Positions 38,180 to 53,777 of a stretch of 64,000 nucleotides of DNA are shown here, piece after piece. The notes under the pieces are model-generated. The model saw only the letters and a list, made by a program, of their open reading frames with translations, made no database searches and had not been told where the DNA came from. The stretch covers positions 1 to 64,000 of the forward strand of contig JAJDZE010000066.1 of NCBI GenBank assembly GCA_022824805.1, written 5' to 3'. Every line of letters starts with the position of its first letter. Position 1 is the first letter of the stretch. The position numbers were made by a program, and so were the translations under genes. The DNA is from Acidimicrobiia bacterium. Lineage in GTDB: Bacteria > Actinomycetota > Acidimicrobiia > Acidimicrobiales > Poriferisodalaceae.

Positions 38180-39472
38180 TCAAGACCGAGCGACCACCAT
38201 CTGATGCTTGATGGGGCCGACGTGCAGGTGTCCGATGCGCGACTGCTCGCCGTCGAGCTGCAGGCCGTCGAGCAGGGGCGCAACGACGCGGAAGAACGCT
38301 CGCAGCTCCCAGCGGGCCAAGTGCACTCCCAGGCAGAAGTGGGCGCCGTGGCCGAAGGCGAGGTGATCGTTGGGTGTGCGCCCGATGTCGAAGCGGTAGG
38401 GCTCGGGAAACTGCCGCTCGTCGCGGTTGGCCGAGGGGTACCACACCCCCACGTGCTCCCCGGCCTTGATCGTGTGGCCTCGCAGCTCGGTGTCTTTGGT
38501 GCAGGTGCGCGCGAACTGGATGACCGGCGAGGTCCAGCGCAAGATCTCCTCCACGGCCGACTCCACAGCATCGGGGTCGTCGATGCGCTCGTTGAGCAGG
38601 TCGAGTTGGTCGCGGTGCTCCAGCAGAGCGATCACCCCACCGCTCGCAGCGTTGCGAGTGGTCTCGTTGCCCGCAGCGATCATCAGGCGCAGGTAGCCCA
38701 CGAGCTGCTGCGGCGTGAGCGGGCCTGATTCGATCTCCGAGCGCAGCAGGATGCTCACCAGGTCGCGGCCGTCGGCGCCGTCGCGGCGGCGCTCGGTGAT
38801 CAGCTCGCCGATCCAGGTGTCGAACTCGCGGATCATGCGCGCCCGCATCTCGTCGCGGGGCTCGCCGGGCCGGCAGAACCTCTCCAGATCGGGATCGTCG
38901 AACAGCACCGACGTCCAGGCGTGCACCTGTTCCCAGTCGTCGGCCGACACGCCGACCATCTCGCAGATGGCAGCCAGCGGCAGCTTCACCGCCAGGTCTT
39001 CCACGACATCGGCGGTGCGTTCGTCGGCGACCTTGGCGATGAACTCGTCCGCGAATCGCTGGGCGTGCAGCTCCAGCGATTCGGACCTGGCACGCATCGC
39101 CTTCGGCGTGAACTCCGGCACCACCAGCCGGCGCAGGTCCCAGTGGTCGGGCCGGTCCTTGAAGATGAAGTCCGGCGGTTCGTCCGGATCCCAGCCGATC
39201 TCGATGGAGCGCTGGCGGTACTTGGTCCAGAAGCGGGCATCCCGGTCGGCGTCGGCGAGGCGCAGGCGACCGCCGCCGTTGATGAACGTCTTGTTCTGGC
39301 CCGAGATCCACTTCACGTCCTCGTAGCGGGTGACGGCCCAGAACGGCACGATGTTGTCGCGCACGTACCAGTAGACGGGCGCCTCCTCGCGCAGCAGATC
39401 CCATTCGGCCCACGGGTAACCCTCAGCGGCGTATCGCTCGGTGTCGTGGATGACCGCCTCGTCGACCTGCAT
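38180..39472 (-). CDS. Cytochrome P450
   Basis: AAGNETTRNAASGG I-helix; EEILRW; FGHGAHFCLGVHLARWELR haem-binding motif. Confidence 0.97.
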   Translation of the reverse strand: MQVDEAVIHDTERYAAEGYPWAEWDLLREEAPVYWYVRDNIVPFWAVTRYEDVKWISGQNKTFINGGGRLRLADADRDARFWTKYRQRSIEIGWDPDEPPDFIFKDRPDHWDLRRLVVPEFTPKAMRARSESLELHAQRFADEFIAKVADERTADVVEDLAVKLPLAAICEMVGVSADDWEQVHAWTSVLFDDPDLERFCRPGEPRDEMRARMIREFDTWIGELITERRRDGADGRDLVSILLRSEIESGPLTPQQLVGYLRLMIAAGNETTRNAASGGVIALLEHRDQLDLLNERIDDPDAVESAVEEILRWTSPVIQFARTCTKDTELRGHTIKAGEHVGVWYPSANRDERQFPEPYRFDIGRTPNDHLAFGHGAHFCLGVHLARWELRAFFRVVAPLLDGLQLDGEQSRIGHLHVGPIKHQMVVARS

Positions 39473-39698
39473 GAATCTGCACCTCTTCCCGCTGGTACCT
39501 GCCGAAACTGGCGTCAACGGTAGCCATGCGCCGGGTAGGAGTGCCGGGCTGCGATGATGACCAGCCTCGCCGACATGCGGCCTGGCGTCGCGGGCACACC
39601 ATGAGCGGAGCGCCGCCGAGCCAGCATCGACAGCCGGTACCGGGTCAACGCCATACTGACGACCTGTCCGACGCAGTCTCGGAGGTCAGGGGCACCAC

Positions 39699-40700
39699 AT
39701 GAGCACGGTTACTGAGGCGGCAGATGGTCCAGACGATCTGCCGGTCATCTGGTTCGACCGGCCCGCCGGCCGGCTGCAGCGCGAGCTGCTCGACGGACGG
39801 GCGCAGATCGTCGATGTGCGCGGCGCTGACCCGCTGGAAAGCATCGAACAGGCGCACGGCGCCATCGTGGGCGCCGCGATCCGCTACGACCGCACCGTGT
39901 ACGAGCGAGCTCCGCGGCTGAAGGTGATCGCCCGGGCCGGCATCGGATTCGACAATCTCGACCTCGACGACGCCACCGAGTTCGGCATCGCCGCCTGCAA
40001 CACGCCCGACGGGCCGACGATCTCCGCCGCTGAGCAAGCCGTCGCGCTCATTTTCGCCATCACCAAGGGACTGAAGGAATCGGCCCTCCGGCTCGAAGCT
40101 GCCGAAGGCGACTACTGGGCACGCCACGGGCATCTCGAACTGGCCGGCTCGACGCTCGCATTAGTCGGGCTCGGACGAATCGGCGGCTACGTGGCTCGGG
40201 TGATGTCTGCCGTCGGCATGGAGATCGTTGCGTATGACCCGTATGCGGGCGACGAGCGATTTGCGGAACTCGGGGCGCAGCGAGCGGCGACGCCCAATGA
40301 GGCAGTGGCTGACGCACACGTCGTGTCGGTGCACGCGCCCCTCAGCGAAGCCACGCACCATCTCGTGAACGCCGAACTGCTCGCTGCGATGCGCGACGGC
40401 GTGTACCTGGTCAACACGTCTCGCGGCGGACTTGTCGACCAAGGCGCCCTGCTGGCGGCGCTCGACGCCGGCAAGGTGCGAGGCGCCGGGTTGGATGTGA
40501 CCGAGCCTGAGCCGCTGCCCTCGGGCCACCCGTTGCTGGGTCGCCCCGATGTGGTGGTGACCCCGCACGTGGCTTCTGCCACGGTCGCCGGCCGCCGTCG
40601 CATCTTCACCCACGCCGTCGACGAGGTGATGACGGCGTTCGGCGGCCACCAACCCCCCAACATGCTCAACCCCGAAGCTTGGCCTGGCCGCAACGCCTGA
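39699..40700 (+). CDS. D-isomer-specific 2-hydroxyacid dehydrogenase
   Basis: LKVIARAGIGFDNLDLDDATEFGIAACNTPDGPTISAAEQAVALIFAI; STLALVGLGRIGGYVARVMSAVGMEIVAYDPY; NTSRGGLVDQGALLAAL. Confidence 0.93.
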   Translation: MSTVTEAADGPDDLPVIWFDRPAGRLQRELLDGRAQIVDVRGADPLESIEQAHGAIVGAAIRYDRTVYERAPRLKVIARAGIGFDNLDLDDATEFGIAACNTPDGPTISAAEQAVALIFAITKGLKESALRLEAAEGDYWARHGHLELAGSTLALVGLGRIGGYVARVMSAVGMEIVAYDPYAGDERFAELGAQRAATPNEAVADAHVVSVHAPLSEATHHLVNAELLAAMRDGVYLVNTSRGGLVDQGALLAALDAGKVRGAGLDVTEPEPLPSGHPLLGRPDVVVTPHVASATVAGRRRIFTHAVDEVMTAFGGHQPPNMLNPEAWPGRNA

Positions 40701-40785
40701 CGCTCTGCCTCGTGCTTCCCGCTCTTGTTCGCCGCGCTCACGGGCCGCTCGGGCCCGGGACTCGGCCTCTTAGCCTCCATTGTCG

Positions 40786-44498
<3,713 letters not shown>

Positions 44499-44530
44499 TC
44501 ACCGTCAGCAAGCGAGCCAAGCGAGCCGTC

Positions 44531-45751
44531 GTGGCCGATTTTCAGCAGCACGAGTCGATTGCAACGCTTCACCGCCTTGGCGACCGATCCGTCGAGAGCT
44601 TCGAGAGCGAGCTGTTCGACTACTCGCGTCGCAGGCCCATCGCGCTCATCATCCCGGCGCTGTACAGCGAGCTGCAGGGCCCCGCCCTCGGGAACATCGT
44701 CGACGAGATCGCCAAGGTCGCTTACATCGACGAGATCATCGTGGGCATCGACCGGGCCGACGAGGCTCAGTTCGCCGACGCCAGGCGGTTCTTCGCACGG
44801 CTGCCGCAGCGCACCCGCCTGCTGTGGAACGACGGCCCGCGGCTGCGCACGATCGACGAAGTGCTCGCCGATCGGGTGCTGGCACCGACGGAACCGGGCA
44901 AGGGTCGCAACGTCTGGTACTGCCTCGGCTATTTCCTGGCCTCGGGACGCTGCGAGAACGTCGCCCTGCACGATGCCGACATCCTCACCTACGACCGCGG
45001 CCTGCTGGCACGGCTGCTGTACCCGATCCTGCATCCCACCTTCGGGTACTCCTTCTCGAAGGGCTACTACTACCGGGCCGGCGAGAGTCCCTCCGGACGG
45101 CTCAACGGCCGGGTCGTGCGGCTGCTGGTGACGCCGCTGCTGAGGGCGCTGCGAGCCACGATCGGCGAGCACGACTACCTGCGCTACCTCGGCGCCTTCC
45201 GCTACCCGCTGGCCGGCGAGTTCGCGATGAAGCTGGACATGACCCGCAGCATCCGCATCCCCAGCGACTGGGGCCTCGAGATCGGTGTGCTGTCGGAGGT
45301 GTACCGCATCTACCAGGGTCGGCGGATCTGCCAGGTCGATCTCTGCGGGCGCTACGACCACAAGCACCAGGACCTCTCGCTCGAAGACGCCAACGCGGGC
45401 CTGCACAAGATGAGCCGCGACATCGCCAAGGCCATCTACCGCAAGCTGGCCATCGACGGCACCACGCTGGGAACTGAGATCTTCCGCACAGTCAAGGCCG
45501 TCTACTACCGCAACGCGCTCGACCTCGTCAGCCACTACCGCAACGACGCCGCGTTCAACGGCTTCGACTTCGACCTGCACGCCGAGGAGACGGCCGTGGA
45601 GCTGTTTGCCTCAGCGATCATGGAAGCCGGCGACGAGTTTCTGAACGACCCAATGGACACACCGTTCATCCCGAACTGGTCACGCGTGCAAAGCGCCGTG
45701 CCCGGTGTGCTCGGCCAGCTCTACGACGCCGTCGAGCTCGACAACGCCTGA
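44531..45751 (+). CDS. gpgS: Glucosyl-3-phosphoglycerate synthase-like glycosyltransferase
   Basis: RPIALIIPALYSELQGPALGNIVDEIAKVAYIDEIIVGIDRADEAQFADARRFF; ALHDADILTYDRGLLARLLYPI; next to a GH13 sugar phosphorylase. Confidence 0.8.
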   Translation: MADFQQHESIATLHRLGDRSVESFESELFDYSRRRPIALIIPALYSELQGPALGNIVDEIAKVAYIDEIIVGIDRADEAQFADARRFFARLPQRTRLLWNDGPRLRTIDEVLADRVLAPTEPGKGRNVWYCLGYFLASGRCENVALHDADILTYDRGLLARLLYPILHPTFGYSFSKGYYYRAGESPSGRLNGRVVRLLVTPLLRALRATIGEHDYLRYLGAFRYPLAGEFAMKLDMTRSIRIPSDWGLEIGVLSEVYRIYQGRRICQVDLCGRYDHKHQDLSLEDANAGLHKMSRDIAKAIYRKLAIDGTTLGTEIFRTVKAVYYRNALDLVSHYRNDAAFNGFDFDLHAEETAVELFASAIMEAGDEFLNDPMDTPFIPNWSRVQSAVPGVLGQLYDAVELDNA

Positions 45752-45795
45752 GCCTCGCGGCGGCCAGCCCTGCCCGATGGCCCGCCGGCGGGGAG

Positions 45796-47658
45796 TTACA
45801 GGTTCGTCGGACGGTGCGCTTGCGCGGGCTCGCGGCGCTCGGCCTCCAGGCACAGCCACATCGTCTGGCTCGACGCCAGATCGACACGGTCCGACGGACC
45901 GTGCGGCGCACCCTCCATCAGGTCCACGCAGCCGGCCTCGCCGAACTGCCTGCCTGCGCTGCCTGGCGGGCAGAGCGATGACAGCACCTCGAGGTCCACG
46001 GTGAGATGGGTGTGACCCACGTTGGTCACCGACACCACCGTCTGACCGCTCTGCGCACCGCCGCGCATCACACCCAGGGCCTGCGGCCCCAAGTCCAGCG
46101 ACACCTGCGGGCTGTCGGGATGGAATGCGGGCTGCGCACGGCGGATGAGCATGCGGTGCACGAGCTCGACCAGCGTCCTGCGCCGGATCCCATCCTGTGC
46201 GCCGAGCAGATCCACCGCCTCGTCCAGGGTGACCTTGCGCCGGTTGATGGTGCGATTGTTCTGTTCCACTGGCGGCAGACCATGCTCGGTGACGATGCGC
46301 GGCGGCTCGCTGATCGGCGTCCAATAGCTGGGGGTGCCCAGCAGTGCGTGCACATACAGCGCAGGGACGCCGGCGAGGCTCAGCATGATCGTGTGCGCGG
46401 CGAGGAACTGCGCCACGCCCAGAGGGTCGCCATCGCCGGCGAAGAGATCCCACAGCGAGACGTTCAGCTCGTAGGCCTTGGGTCCAGCAGGTGTGTCGAA
46501 CTCCGAATGCGTGCCGCCCGCGCTGTGCGCGGCGGCGATGAGCCGGTTGATCTCGGCGACGCTCAGCAGCCCCTCCACCGGGCGCAGCCCGATGCCGTCG
46601 TGGCTGGCGATGAAGTTGAAGAATGACGCTCCCGCAGGCGGTGCCTCCAGCTTCTCCAGCCATTGCTGCATCGCCACCGACGAGCCCGACAGCATCGTGT
46701 GAGCCACCAGCGGCGGCAGGCTGAAGTTGTAGACGAGGTGGGCTTCGTCGCCGTCGCCCCAATACGCCACGTTCTGGTCGTGCGGCACGTTGGTCTCGGT
46801 GATGATGACCGAGTCGGGACATCGGGCGTCGAGCAGTGTCCTCAGCAGCTTCACGAACTCGTGGGTCTGGGGCAGATTCACGCAGGAAGTTCCGAGCTCC
46901 TTCCAGAGATACGCGATGGCGTCGAGCCGGAACCACCGCACGCCCGCGTCCACGAGACGGGCGACGGTGCACAGCAGCTCCAGCAGAACCTCAGGCTCAG
47001 CGAAATCCAGGTCGACCTGGTCGTAGCTGAACGTGCACCACAGCAGCCGGGGGCCGTCGGGGGTCTCGACTTCGCGCAGCAGCGGCGTCGTGCGGGGACG
47101 CACCACGCTCGACAGGTCATCGGTGGGCTCGGCGGTGAGCAGGTAGCGGCTGCCGGGCTCTTCCCCGCTGCAGAACTGCTCCATCCAGGGGTGATCGGCG
47201 CTGACATGGTTCACGACCAGATCGGCCATGACCGTGTAGGTCTCGCTCAAGTCAGCGATGTCTTCCCAGGTTCCCAGTCGCGGGTCCACAGCACGGTGGT
47301 CAGTAATGGCGAAGCCCCCGTCGGAGCTCGCCGGGTAGAAGGGCAGCACGTGCACGACCGACACGACGTCGCCGGTCAGGTCGTCGAGCAGGTCGTGCAT
47401 CGTCTGCATCGGCACCTTGCCCGCTTCGGTGATCGAGTCGGCGTAGGTGATCACCGCCACGTCGTGCTCATCCCACCGCGGGCCGCCCGCTGCAGCGCCC
47501 CGAGTGCCGTCGATTCCGAGGGAGGAGAGCACGTCGTCGACGAGGCGATCAGTGCACGACCCCGGGTAGATGAACTCGAGGTGGCGCCGGACGCGGCTGC
47601 GGAGATCCCCCTCTGTCACGACGTTCGGACCCCAGTCATCAGGCCGGCTCTGGGCCAA
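45796..47658 (-). CDS. GH13_18-type sugar phosphorylase (glucosylglycerate or sucrose phosphorylase-like)
   Basis: VITYADSITEAGKVPMQTMHDLL; VSVVHVLPFYPASSDGGFAITDHRAVDPRLGTWEDI; GVRWFRLDAIAYLWKELGTSCVNLPQTHEFVKLLR. Confidence 0.9.
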   Translation of the reverse strand: MAQSRPDDWGPNVVTEGDLRSRVRRHLEFIYPGSCTDRLVDDVLSSLGIDGTRGAAAGGPRWDEHDVAVITYADSITEAGKVPMQTMHDLLDDLTGDVVSVVHVLPFYPASSDGGFAITDHRAVDPRLGTWEDIADLSETYTVMADLVVNHVSADHPWMEQFCSGEEPGSRYLLTAEPTDDLSSVVRPRTTPLLREVETPDGPRLLWCTFSYDQVDLDFAEPEVLLELLCTVARLVDAGVRWFRLDAIAYLWKELGTSCVNLPQTHEFVKLLRTLLDARCPDSVIITETNVPHDQNVAYWGDGDEAHLVYNFSLPPLVAHTMLSGSSVAMQQWLEKLEAPPAGASFFNFIASHDGIGLRPVEGLLSVAEINRLIAAAHSAGGTHSEFDTPAGPKAYELNVSLWDLFAGDGDPLGVAQFLAAHTIMLSLAGVPALYVHALLGTPSYWTPISEPPRIVTEHGLPPVEQNNRTINRRKVTLDEAVDLLGAQDGIRRRTLVELVHRMLIRRAQPAFHPDSPQVSLDLGPQALGVMRGGAQSGQTVVSVTNVGHTHLTVDLEVLSSLCPPGSAGRQFGEAGCVDLMEGAPHGPSDRVDLASSQTMWLCLEAERREPAQAHRPTNL

Positions 47659-47742
47659 TCGGGTGCGGAACCGTAGTGAGCGAGACTAGTGACGTTCATC
47701 GCGCCGACCGCGTAAGCGCGGTGCACCGCGTAGCGTGAAGCC

Positions 47743-49686
47743 ATGGCCGACACACTGCTGGAAACACCGGTCGAGGGCGCGGACACACCCTCGGTTCACC
47801 CGCTGTCGATGATGACCGAAGCGGAGGCTCACGCTGCCATCGAGGTGTTGCGTCGCAGCGGACGCATCGGCGCGGAGGCGCGATTTCACGGCTTCTGCAT
47901 CGCCGAGCCGCCGAAGGCCGAAGTGGCAGCGTGGACGCCCGGCACCGTCACGGATCGGCGATTCGAGGTAGTGGTGCACGAGAACGGCGAGGTGCATGTC
48001 GCCGTGGTGTCGGTGACTCGCGGCGAGATCGACTCGTGGACGCACCATCCCGGTGTGGTGCCCCGGGTGGGCATGGCGGAGCTGTTTGCCGTGATGGACG
48101 CCTGCCGGAAGGACCCGGGCTTCGCCGCCGCACTGGCCAAGCGCGGCATCGCCGATACCTCGCAAGTGCAGATCGATCCCTGGCCCACCGGCGACTACGA
48201 CTTCGACTTCGAGGTCGGCCGGCGGGTGCAGCGCTGCATCGCCTTCTGGCGGCCGAACCCCGCCGACAACGGGTACGCGTACCCCCTCGATGGCTTGATG
48301 GTGCACATCGATGTCGACACGCTGGAAGTGCTGCACGTCACCGATTTCGACCAATGGCCGGTGGCCTCTGAGCGCGGCAACTACGACGTCGACGCGGTCA
48401 CCGAGGACTTCGGGCCGATGCGCACCGATCTGCGCCCGATCGAGATCACCCAGCCCGAGGGCACCAGCTTCACGCTCGACGGCAACGAGCTGCGCTGGCA
48501 GAAGTGGTCGATGCGCGTCGTCATGGACGACACCGAGGGCTTGGTGCTGCACCGGATCGCCTACGACGACGGGGGCCGGGTGCGGCCCATCATCGACCGG
48601 GCCTCGCTGGCCGAGATGGTCGTTCCCTACGGCGACACCCGGCCGTCGCAGACGTTCAAGCACGCGCTCGACTCCGGCGAGTTCGGCCTCGGCCTCATGA
48701 ACAACTCGCTGCAGCTCGGCTGCGACTGCCTGGGCGAGATCGTCTACCTCGACTCGACGCAGGTGTTCGACGACGGCTCAGTGGTGACCACGCCGAATGC
48801 CATCTGCATCCACGAGGAGGACTTCGGCATCGGCTGGAAGCACTTCGACTGGCACGCCGACACCACCGAGGTCCGCCGCTCCCGCCGCCTGGTGGTGAGC
48901 GCCATCCACACCGTCGGCAACTACGAGTACGGGTTCTTCTGGTACTTCTACCTCGACGGCACCATCCGCTACGAGGTAAAGCTGACCGGCATCCTCACCA
49001 CGCGGTCGCACCGCGAGGGCGACGACCTGACGTTCGCCCGCCAGGTGGCGCCGCACGTGTCAGCCCCGATCCACCAGCACATCTTCTGCGTGCGGCTGGA
49101 CATGGCCATCGACGGCAATGCCAACAGCGTCGTGGAGGTGAACACCGAGGCGCTGCCGCCGGGGCCGGACAACCCGTATGGCACCGCGTTCGCTGCGCGG
49201 GAAACCGTGCTCGAAAGCGAGCTGGCAGCCCGGCGCAACGCCAACTCGGCGTCGAGCCGGTACTGGCGCATCCAGAGCACGGAGCACATCAACCGGCTGG
49301 GGCAGCCGACCGCCTTCCGGCTGCTGCCGCCGCCCACGGCCACCATGTTCGCTGCAAACGACAGCCCGCATTCGCAGCGTGCCACGTTCGCCCGGCACAA
49401 CCTGTGGGTGTCGCCCACCCGGCCCGACGAGCGCTACGGCGCCGGACGGTTCCCCACTCAGCGCAACGCGGGCGACGGCCTCGAGCGCTACACGGCGGGC
49501 GACCGATCGGTCGTCGACACCGACATCACGGTGTGGCACACGTTCGGGATCACGCACGATGCGCGGCCCGAGGATTTCCCGGTGATGCCCACCGAGTACG
49601 TCGGCTTCGGGCTGGTGCCCGACGGCTTCTTCGACCGCAACCCGATGCTGGACGTGCCGCCGTCATCCAACGGCCACTGCAGCTAG
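47743..49686 (+). CDS. Copper-containing primary amine oxidase
   Basis: HTVGNYEYGFFWYFYLDGTIRYEVKLTGIL (TPQ motif TxxNYEY); copper-site HQHIFCVRLDMAIDG; C-terminal H. Confidence 0.96.
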   Translation: MADTLLETPVEGADTPSVHPLSMMTEAEAHAAIEVLRRSGRIGAEARFHGFCIAEPPKAEVAAWTPGTVTDRRFEVVVHENGEVHVAVVSVTRGEIDSWTHHPGVVPRVGMAELFAVMDACRKDPGFAAALAKRGIADTSQVQIDPWPTGDYDFDFEVGRRVQRCIAFWRPNPADNGYAYPLDGLMVHIDVDTLEVLHVTDFDQWPVASERGNYDVDAVTEDFGPMRTDLRPIEITQPEGTSFTLDGNELRWQKWSMRVVMDDTEGLVLHRIAYDDGGRVRPIIDRASLAEMVVPYGDTRPSQTFKHALDSGEFGLGLMNNSLQLGCDCLGEIVYLDSTQVFDDGSVVTTPNAICIHEEDFGIGWKHFDWHADTTEVRRSRRLVVSAIHTVGNYEYGFFWYFYLDGTIRYEVKLTGILTTRSHREGDDLTFARQVAPHVSAPIHQHIFCVRLDMAIDGNANSVVEVNTEALPPGPDNPYGTAFAARETVLESELAARRNANSASSRYWRIQSTEHINRLGQPTAFRLLPPPTATMFAANDSPHSQRATFARHNLWVSPTRPDERYGAGRFPTQRNAGDGLERYTAGDRSVVDTDITVWHTFGITHDARPEDFPVMPTEYVGFGLVPDGFFDRNPMLDVPPSSNGHCS

Positions 49687-49711
49687 GGCTATTGCGGCCT
49701 ACTGTGGCCGG

Positions 49712-50995
49712 ATGGCGGGAGCACCCGAGGCCGACGAAGCCACTCCGATGTCCGCAGCAGGCGAATCCGACGATCTCGGGCTGACAGGCCTTGAACTGGT
49801 CGAGCACTTCTCCCCGGCGCCGGTCGAGGGCCTGCGGATAGCACCGTTCCTTGACGCGATCGAGGCGCAGGCAGAAACAGCAGACCAGACCCGGTCGGTC
49901 TCGTCGGAGGTCATCGAGGCCATCCGCGGCACCGACTTCATGCGCATGTCGGCCACGCGCAACATCGGCGGCGTCGAGGAGACCATGCTGGGGATGGGCC
50001 GCGAACTCGAAGCGGTGGCAGCCCGCTGCCCGAGCCTGGCGTGGTGCCTGTGGAACCACCTGTGCGTGTTCCACCTGTTCGTCGGCTCGGTGGGACCCGG
50101 CCAGCAAGACTTCCTCACCCACATCGTGACCAACGGCCAATGGGTGTCGTTCCCCGGCGGTGCGCGCAGTTCGGTCTACGGACGCATCGAAGGCGATCAG
50201 GCGATCCTGAACGGCACCGGCCGGTGGGGCACCGGCGCTCGCTACGCCGACTACTGCGGCGTGGCCTTCGCCATCGCCGGCGACGACGGCAAGCCCGTGA
50301 GGCCGATGGACATCCGCTTCACGATCCTGCCCACCAAGGCAGAGGGCGTGAAGATCGACCCGTCATGGAATGGCGCCGGGCTGCGGGCATCGGCCACCGA
50401 CGATGTCCACTACACCGACGTGCCCGTCAATCTCAGCGACTGCGTGGCCTGGTTCGGCGCCAATCGTGCTGAGTCGCTGCGCACGGTGCCGGTGGTGCAT
50501 CACCGCTACCGCGAGGACTGGGTGGGCATCTCCGACTTGTGGCTCTCGTTCATGGCGGTGGGCCTCGTGCGCCGAGCACTGGCCGAGGCCGCTGACGCGG
50601 CCGGCGGCCGGCGGGTGATCATCGGCGGCAAGATGGTCGAACGGCCGACCGTGCAGGTCAATTTCGGACGGGCGGCATCACTGCTGGCAGCCGCCGCTGC
50701 GGCAACCGAAGCCGCCTGCAATGACGTCGACCGCCGCATCGCCGCCGGTGTCGTGCCCGACGAAGCCGACTACCTGCGCCAGATGGCGGTGACGACAATG
50801 GCCGTGGAGCAGCTCGACGAGGCCATGTCGTTGCTGCACCGCACCCAGGGCGGCACCGCGTTGCGAGAAGGCGGCGCATTCGACCGCCGCTACCGCGACT
50901 TCCGCGCCATGCCGGTGCACATCAACGTGCACCAAGACCGGGTGACCCACCAGCTCGGCCGCCACCTCCTCGGTCTCGAACTCAACCCATTCTGA
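49712..50995 (+). CDS. Acyl-CoA dehydrogenase/HpaB-like flavin-dependent oxidoreductase
   Basis: FMRMSATRNIGGVEETMLGMGRELEAVAARCPSLAWCLWNH; LNGTGRWGTGARYADYCGVAFAIAGDDG. Confidence 0.85.
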   Translation: MAGAPEADEATPMSAAGESDDLGLTGLELVEHFSPAPVEGLRIAPFLDAIEAQAETADQTRSVSSEVIEAIRGTDFMRMSATRNIGGVEETMLGMGRELEAVAARCPSLAWCLWNHLCVFHLFVGSVGPGQQDFLTHIVTNGQWVSFPGGARSSVYGRIEGDQAILNGTGRWGTGARYADYCGVAFAIAGDDGKPVRPMDIRFTILPTKAEGVKIDPSWNGAGLRASATDDVHYTDVPVNLSDCVAWFGANRAESLRTVPVVHHRYREDWVGISDLWLSFMAVGLVRRALAEAADAAGGRRVIIGGKMVERPTVQVNFGRAASLLAAAAAATEAACNDVDRRIAAGVVPDEADYLRQMAVTTMAVEQLDEAMSLLHRTQGGTALREGGAFDRRYRDFRAMPVHINVHQDRVTHQLGRHLLGLELNPF

Positions 50996-51091
50996 CCCAG
51001 CTCGGAGTGGCTGCGGACCCGGATGGGCAAGATTAGGCTCGATGACGACCGCCCCGGGGCTGCCTCGCGGGCGCGAACGGAGAGGGAGATC

Positions 51092-52186
51092 ATGCGTTCG
51101 AGGACTCTGACACGACTTGCCATTGCGGTGGTCGGCGTGGCGCTGCTGGGAGCAGCGTGCGGCGGCGACAGCAGCGACCCCGAGGACGTCACGGCGGCAT
51201 TCGTGCTGGTGGGCCCAGTCGGCGACGCCGGCTGGAACTGGGCACACGACCAAGGCCGCCAGTACGCGGAAGATCAGACGGGCGCCACAACGCTGTTCGT
51301 CGAGAGCATCCCGGAGAACGCCGAGGACTTCAAGGCAGTCGCTGTCGACTTCATCGAGAACGAGGACGCCGATGTCATCTTCGGCACATCGTTCGGCTAC
51401 ATGGACCCGATGCTCGAGCTGGCCGACGAGTATCCCGATGTCGTGTTCGAGCACGCCTCGGGCTTCAAGATGAACGACACCAACTTCGGCAACTTCTTCG
51501 GCCGCATGTACCAGCCCCGCTACCTGTCGGGCATGGCAGCCGGCGCGATGACCGAGACCGGGCAGCTGGGCTATGTGGCCGCATTCCCGATCCCCGAGGT
51601 GATCCGAGGCATCAACGCCTTCACCCTCGGCGTACGCGAGACCAACCCGTCGGCGGAGGTCCACGTCATCTGGACCTTCACCTGGTTCGACCCGGCGGTC
51701 GAGGGCGACTCGGCCAAGGCCTTGCTTGAAGCCGGCGCCGACGTCATTGCCATGCACCAGGACTCGACGGCTGCGGGCGTGGCTGCGCAGGACGCCGGTG
51801 CCCGCTGGGTTGCCTACAACTCCGACATGCGAGATTTCGCACCTGACGCATTCATCACCGCTCCGGTGTGGAACTGGGGCCCGCGCTACTCCGAGATCAT
51901 CGAGGCGGTCGCAGCCGGCACCTACACACCGGGTGCGTACTGGGGCGGCATGGACGACGGCATCGTCGACCTGGCGCCCCTGGCCGATGACGTGCCCGGC
52001 GATGTCGCCAGCCAGATCGACGACGTAGCAGAGCAGATCCGTGAAGGCGAGTGGGACGTCTTCACTGGCCCGATCAACGATCAGGACGGCACCGAGCGTG
52101 TCGCCGCAGGCGAGACCATGGACGACGGCTCGATGCTGGGCATGGACTGGTTCGTCGAAGGCGTCGTGGGTGACGCCAGCCCCTGA
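51092..52186 (+). CDS. BMP-family ABC transporter substrate-binding lipoprotein
   Basis: Lipobox LLGAACGG; AAFVLVGPVGDAGWNWAHDQGRQYAE; DVIFGTSFGYMDPMLELADEYPDVVFEHASG. Confidence 0.95.
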   Translation: MRSRTLTRLAIAVVGVALLGAACGGDSSDPEDVTAAFVLVGPVGDAGWNWAHDQGRQYAEDQTGATTLFVESIPENAEDFKAVAVDFIENEDADVIFGTSFGYMDPMLELADEYPDVVFEHASGFKMNDTNFGNFFGRMYQPRYLSGMAAGAMTETGQLGYVAAFPIPEVIRGINAFTLGVRETNPSAEVHVIWTFTWFDPAVEGDSAKALLEAGADVIAMHQDSTAAGVAAQDAGARWVAYNSDMRDFAPDAFITAPVWNWGPRYSEIIEAVAAGTYTPGAYWGGMDDGIVDLAPLADDVPGDVASQIDDVAEQIREGEWDVFTGPINDQDGTERVAAGETMDDGSMLGMDWFVEGVVGDASP

Positions 52187-52214
52187 TCCGGCTGGCCGAA
52201 CCGAACTGAAACCG

Positions 52215-53773
<1,559 letters not shown>

Positions 53774-53777
<4 letters not shown>

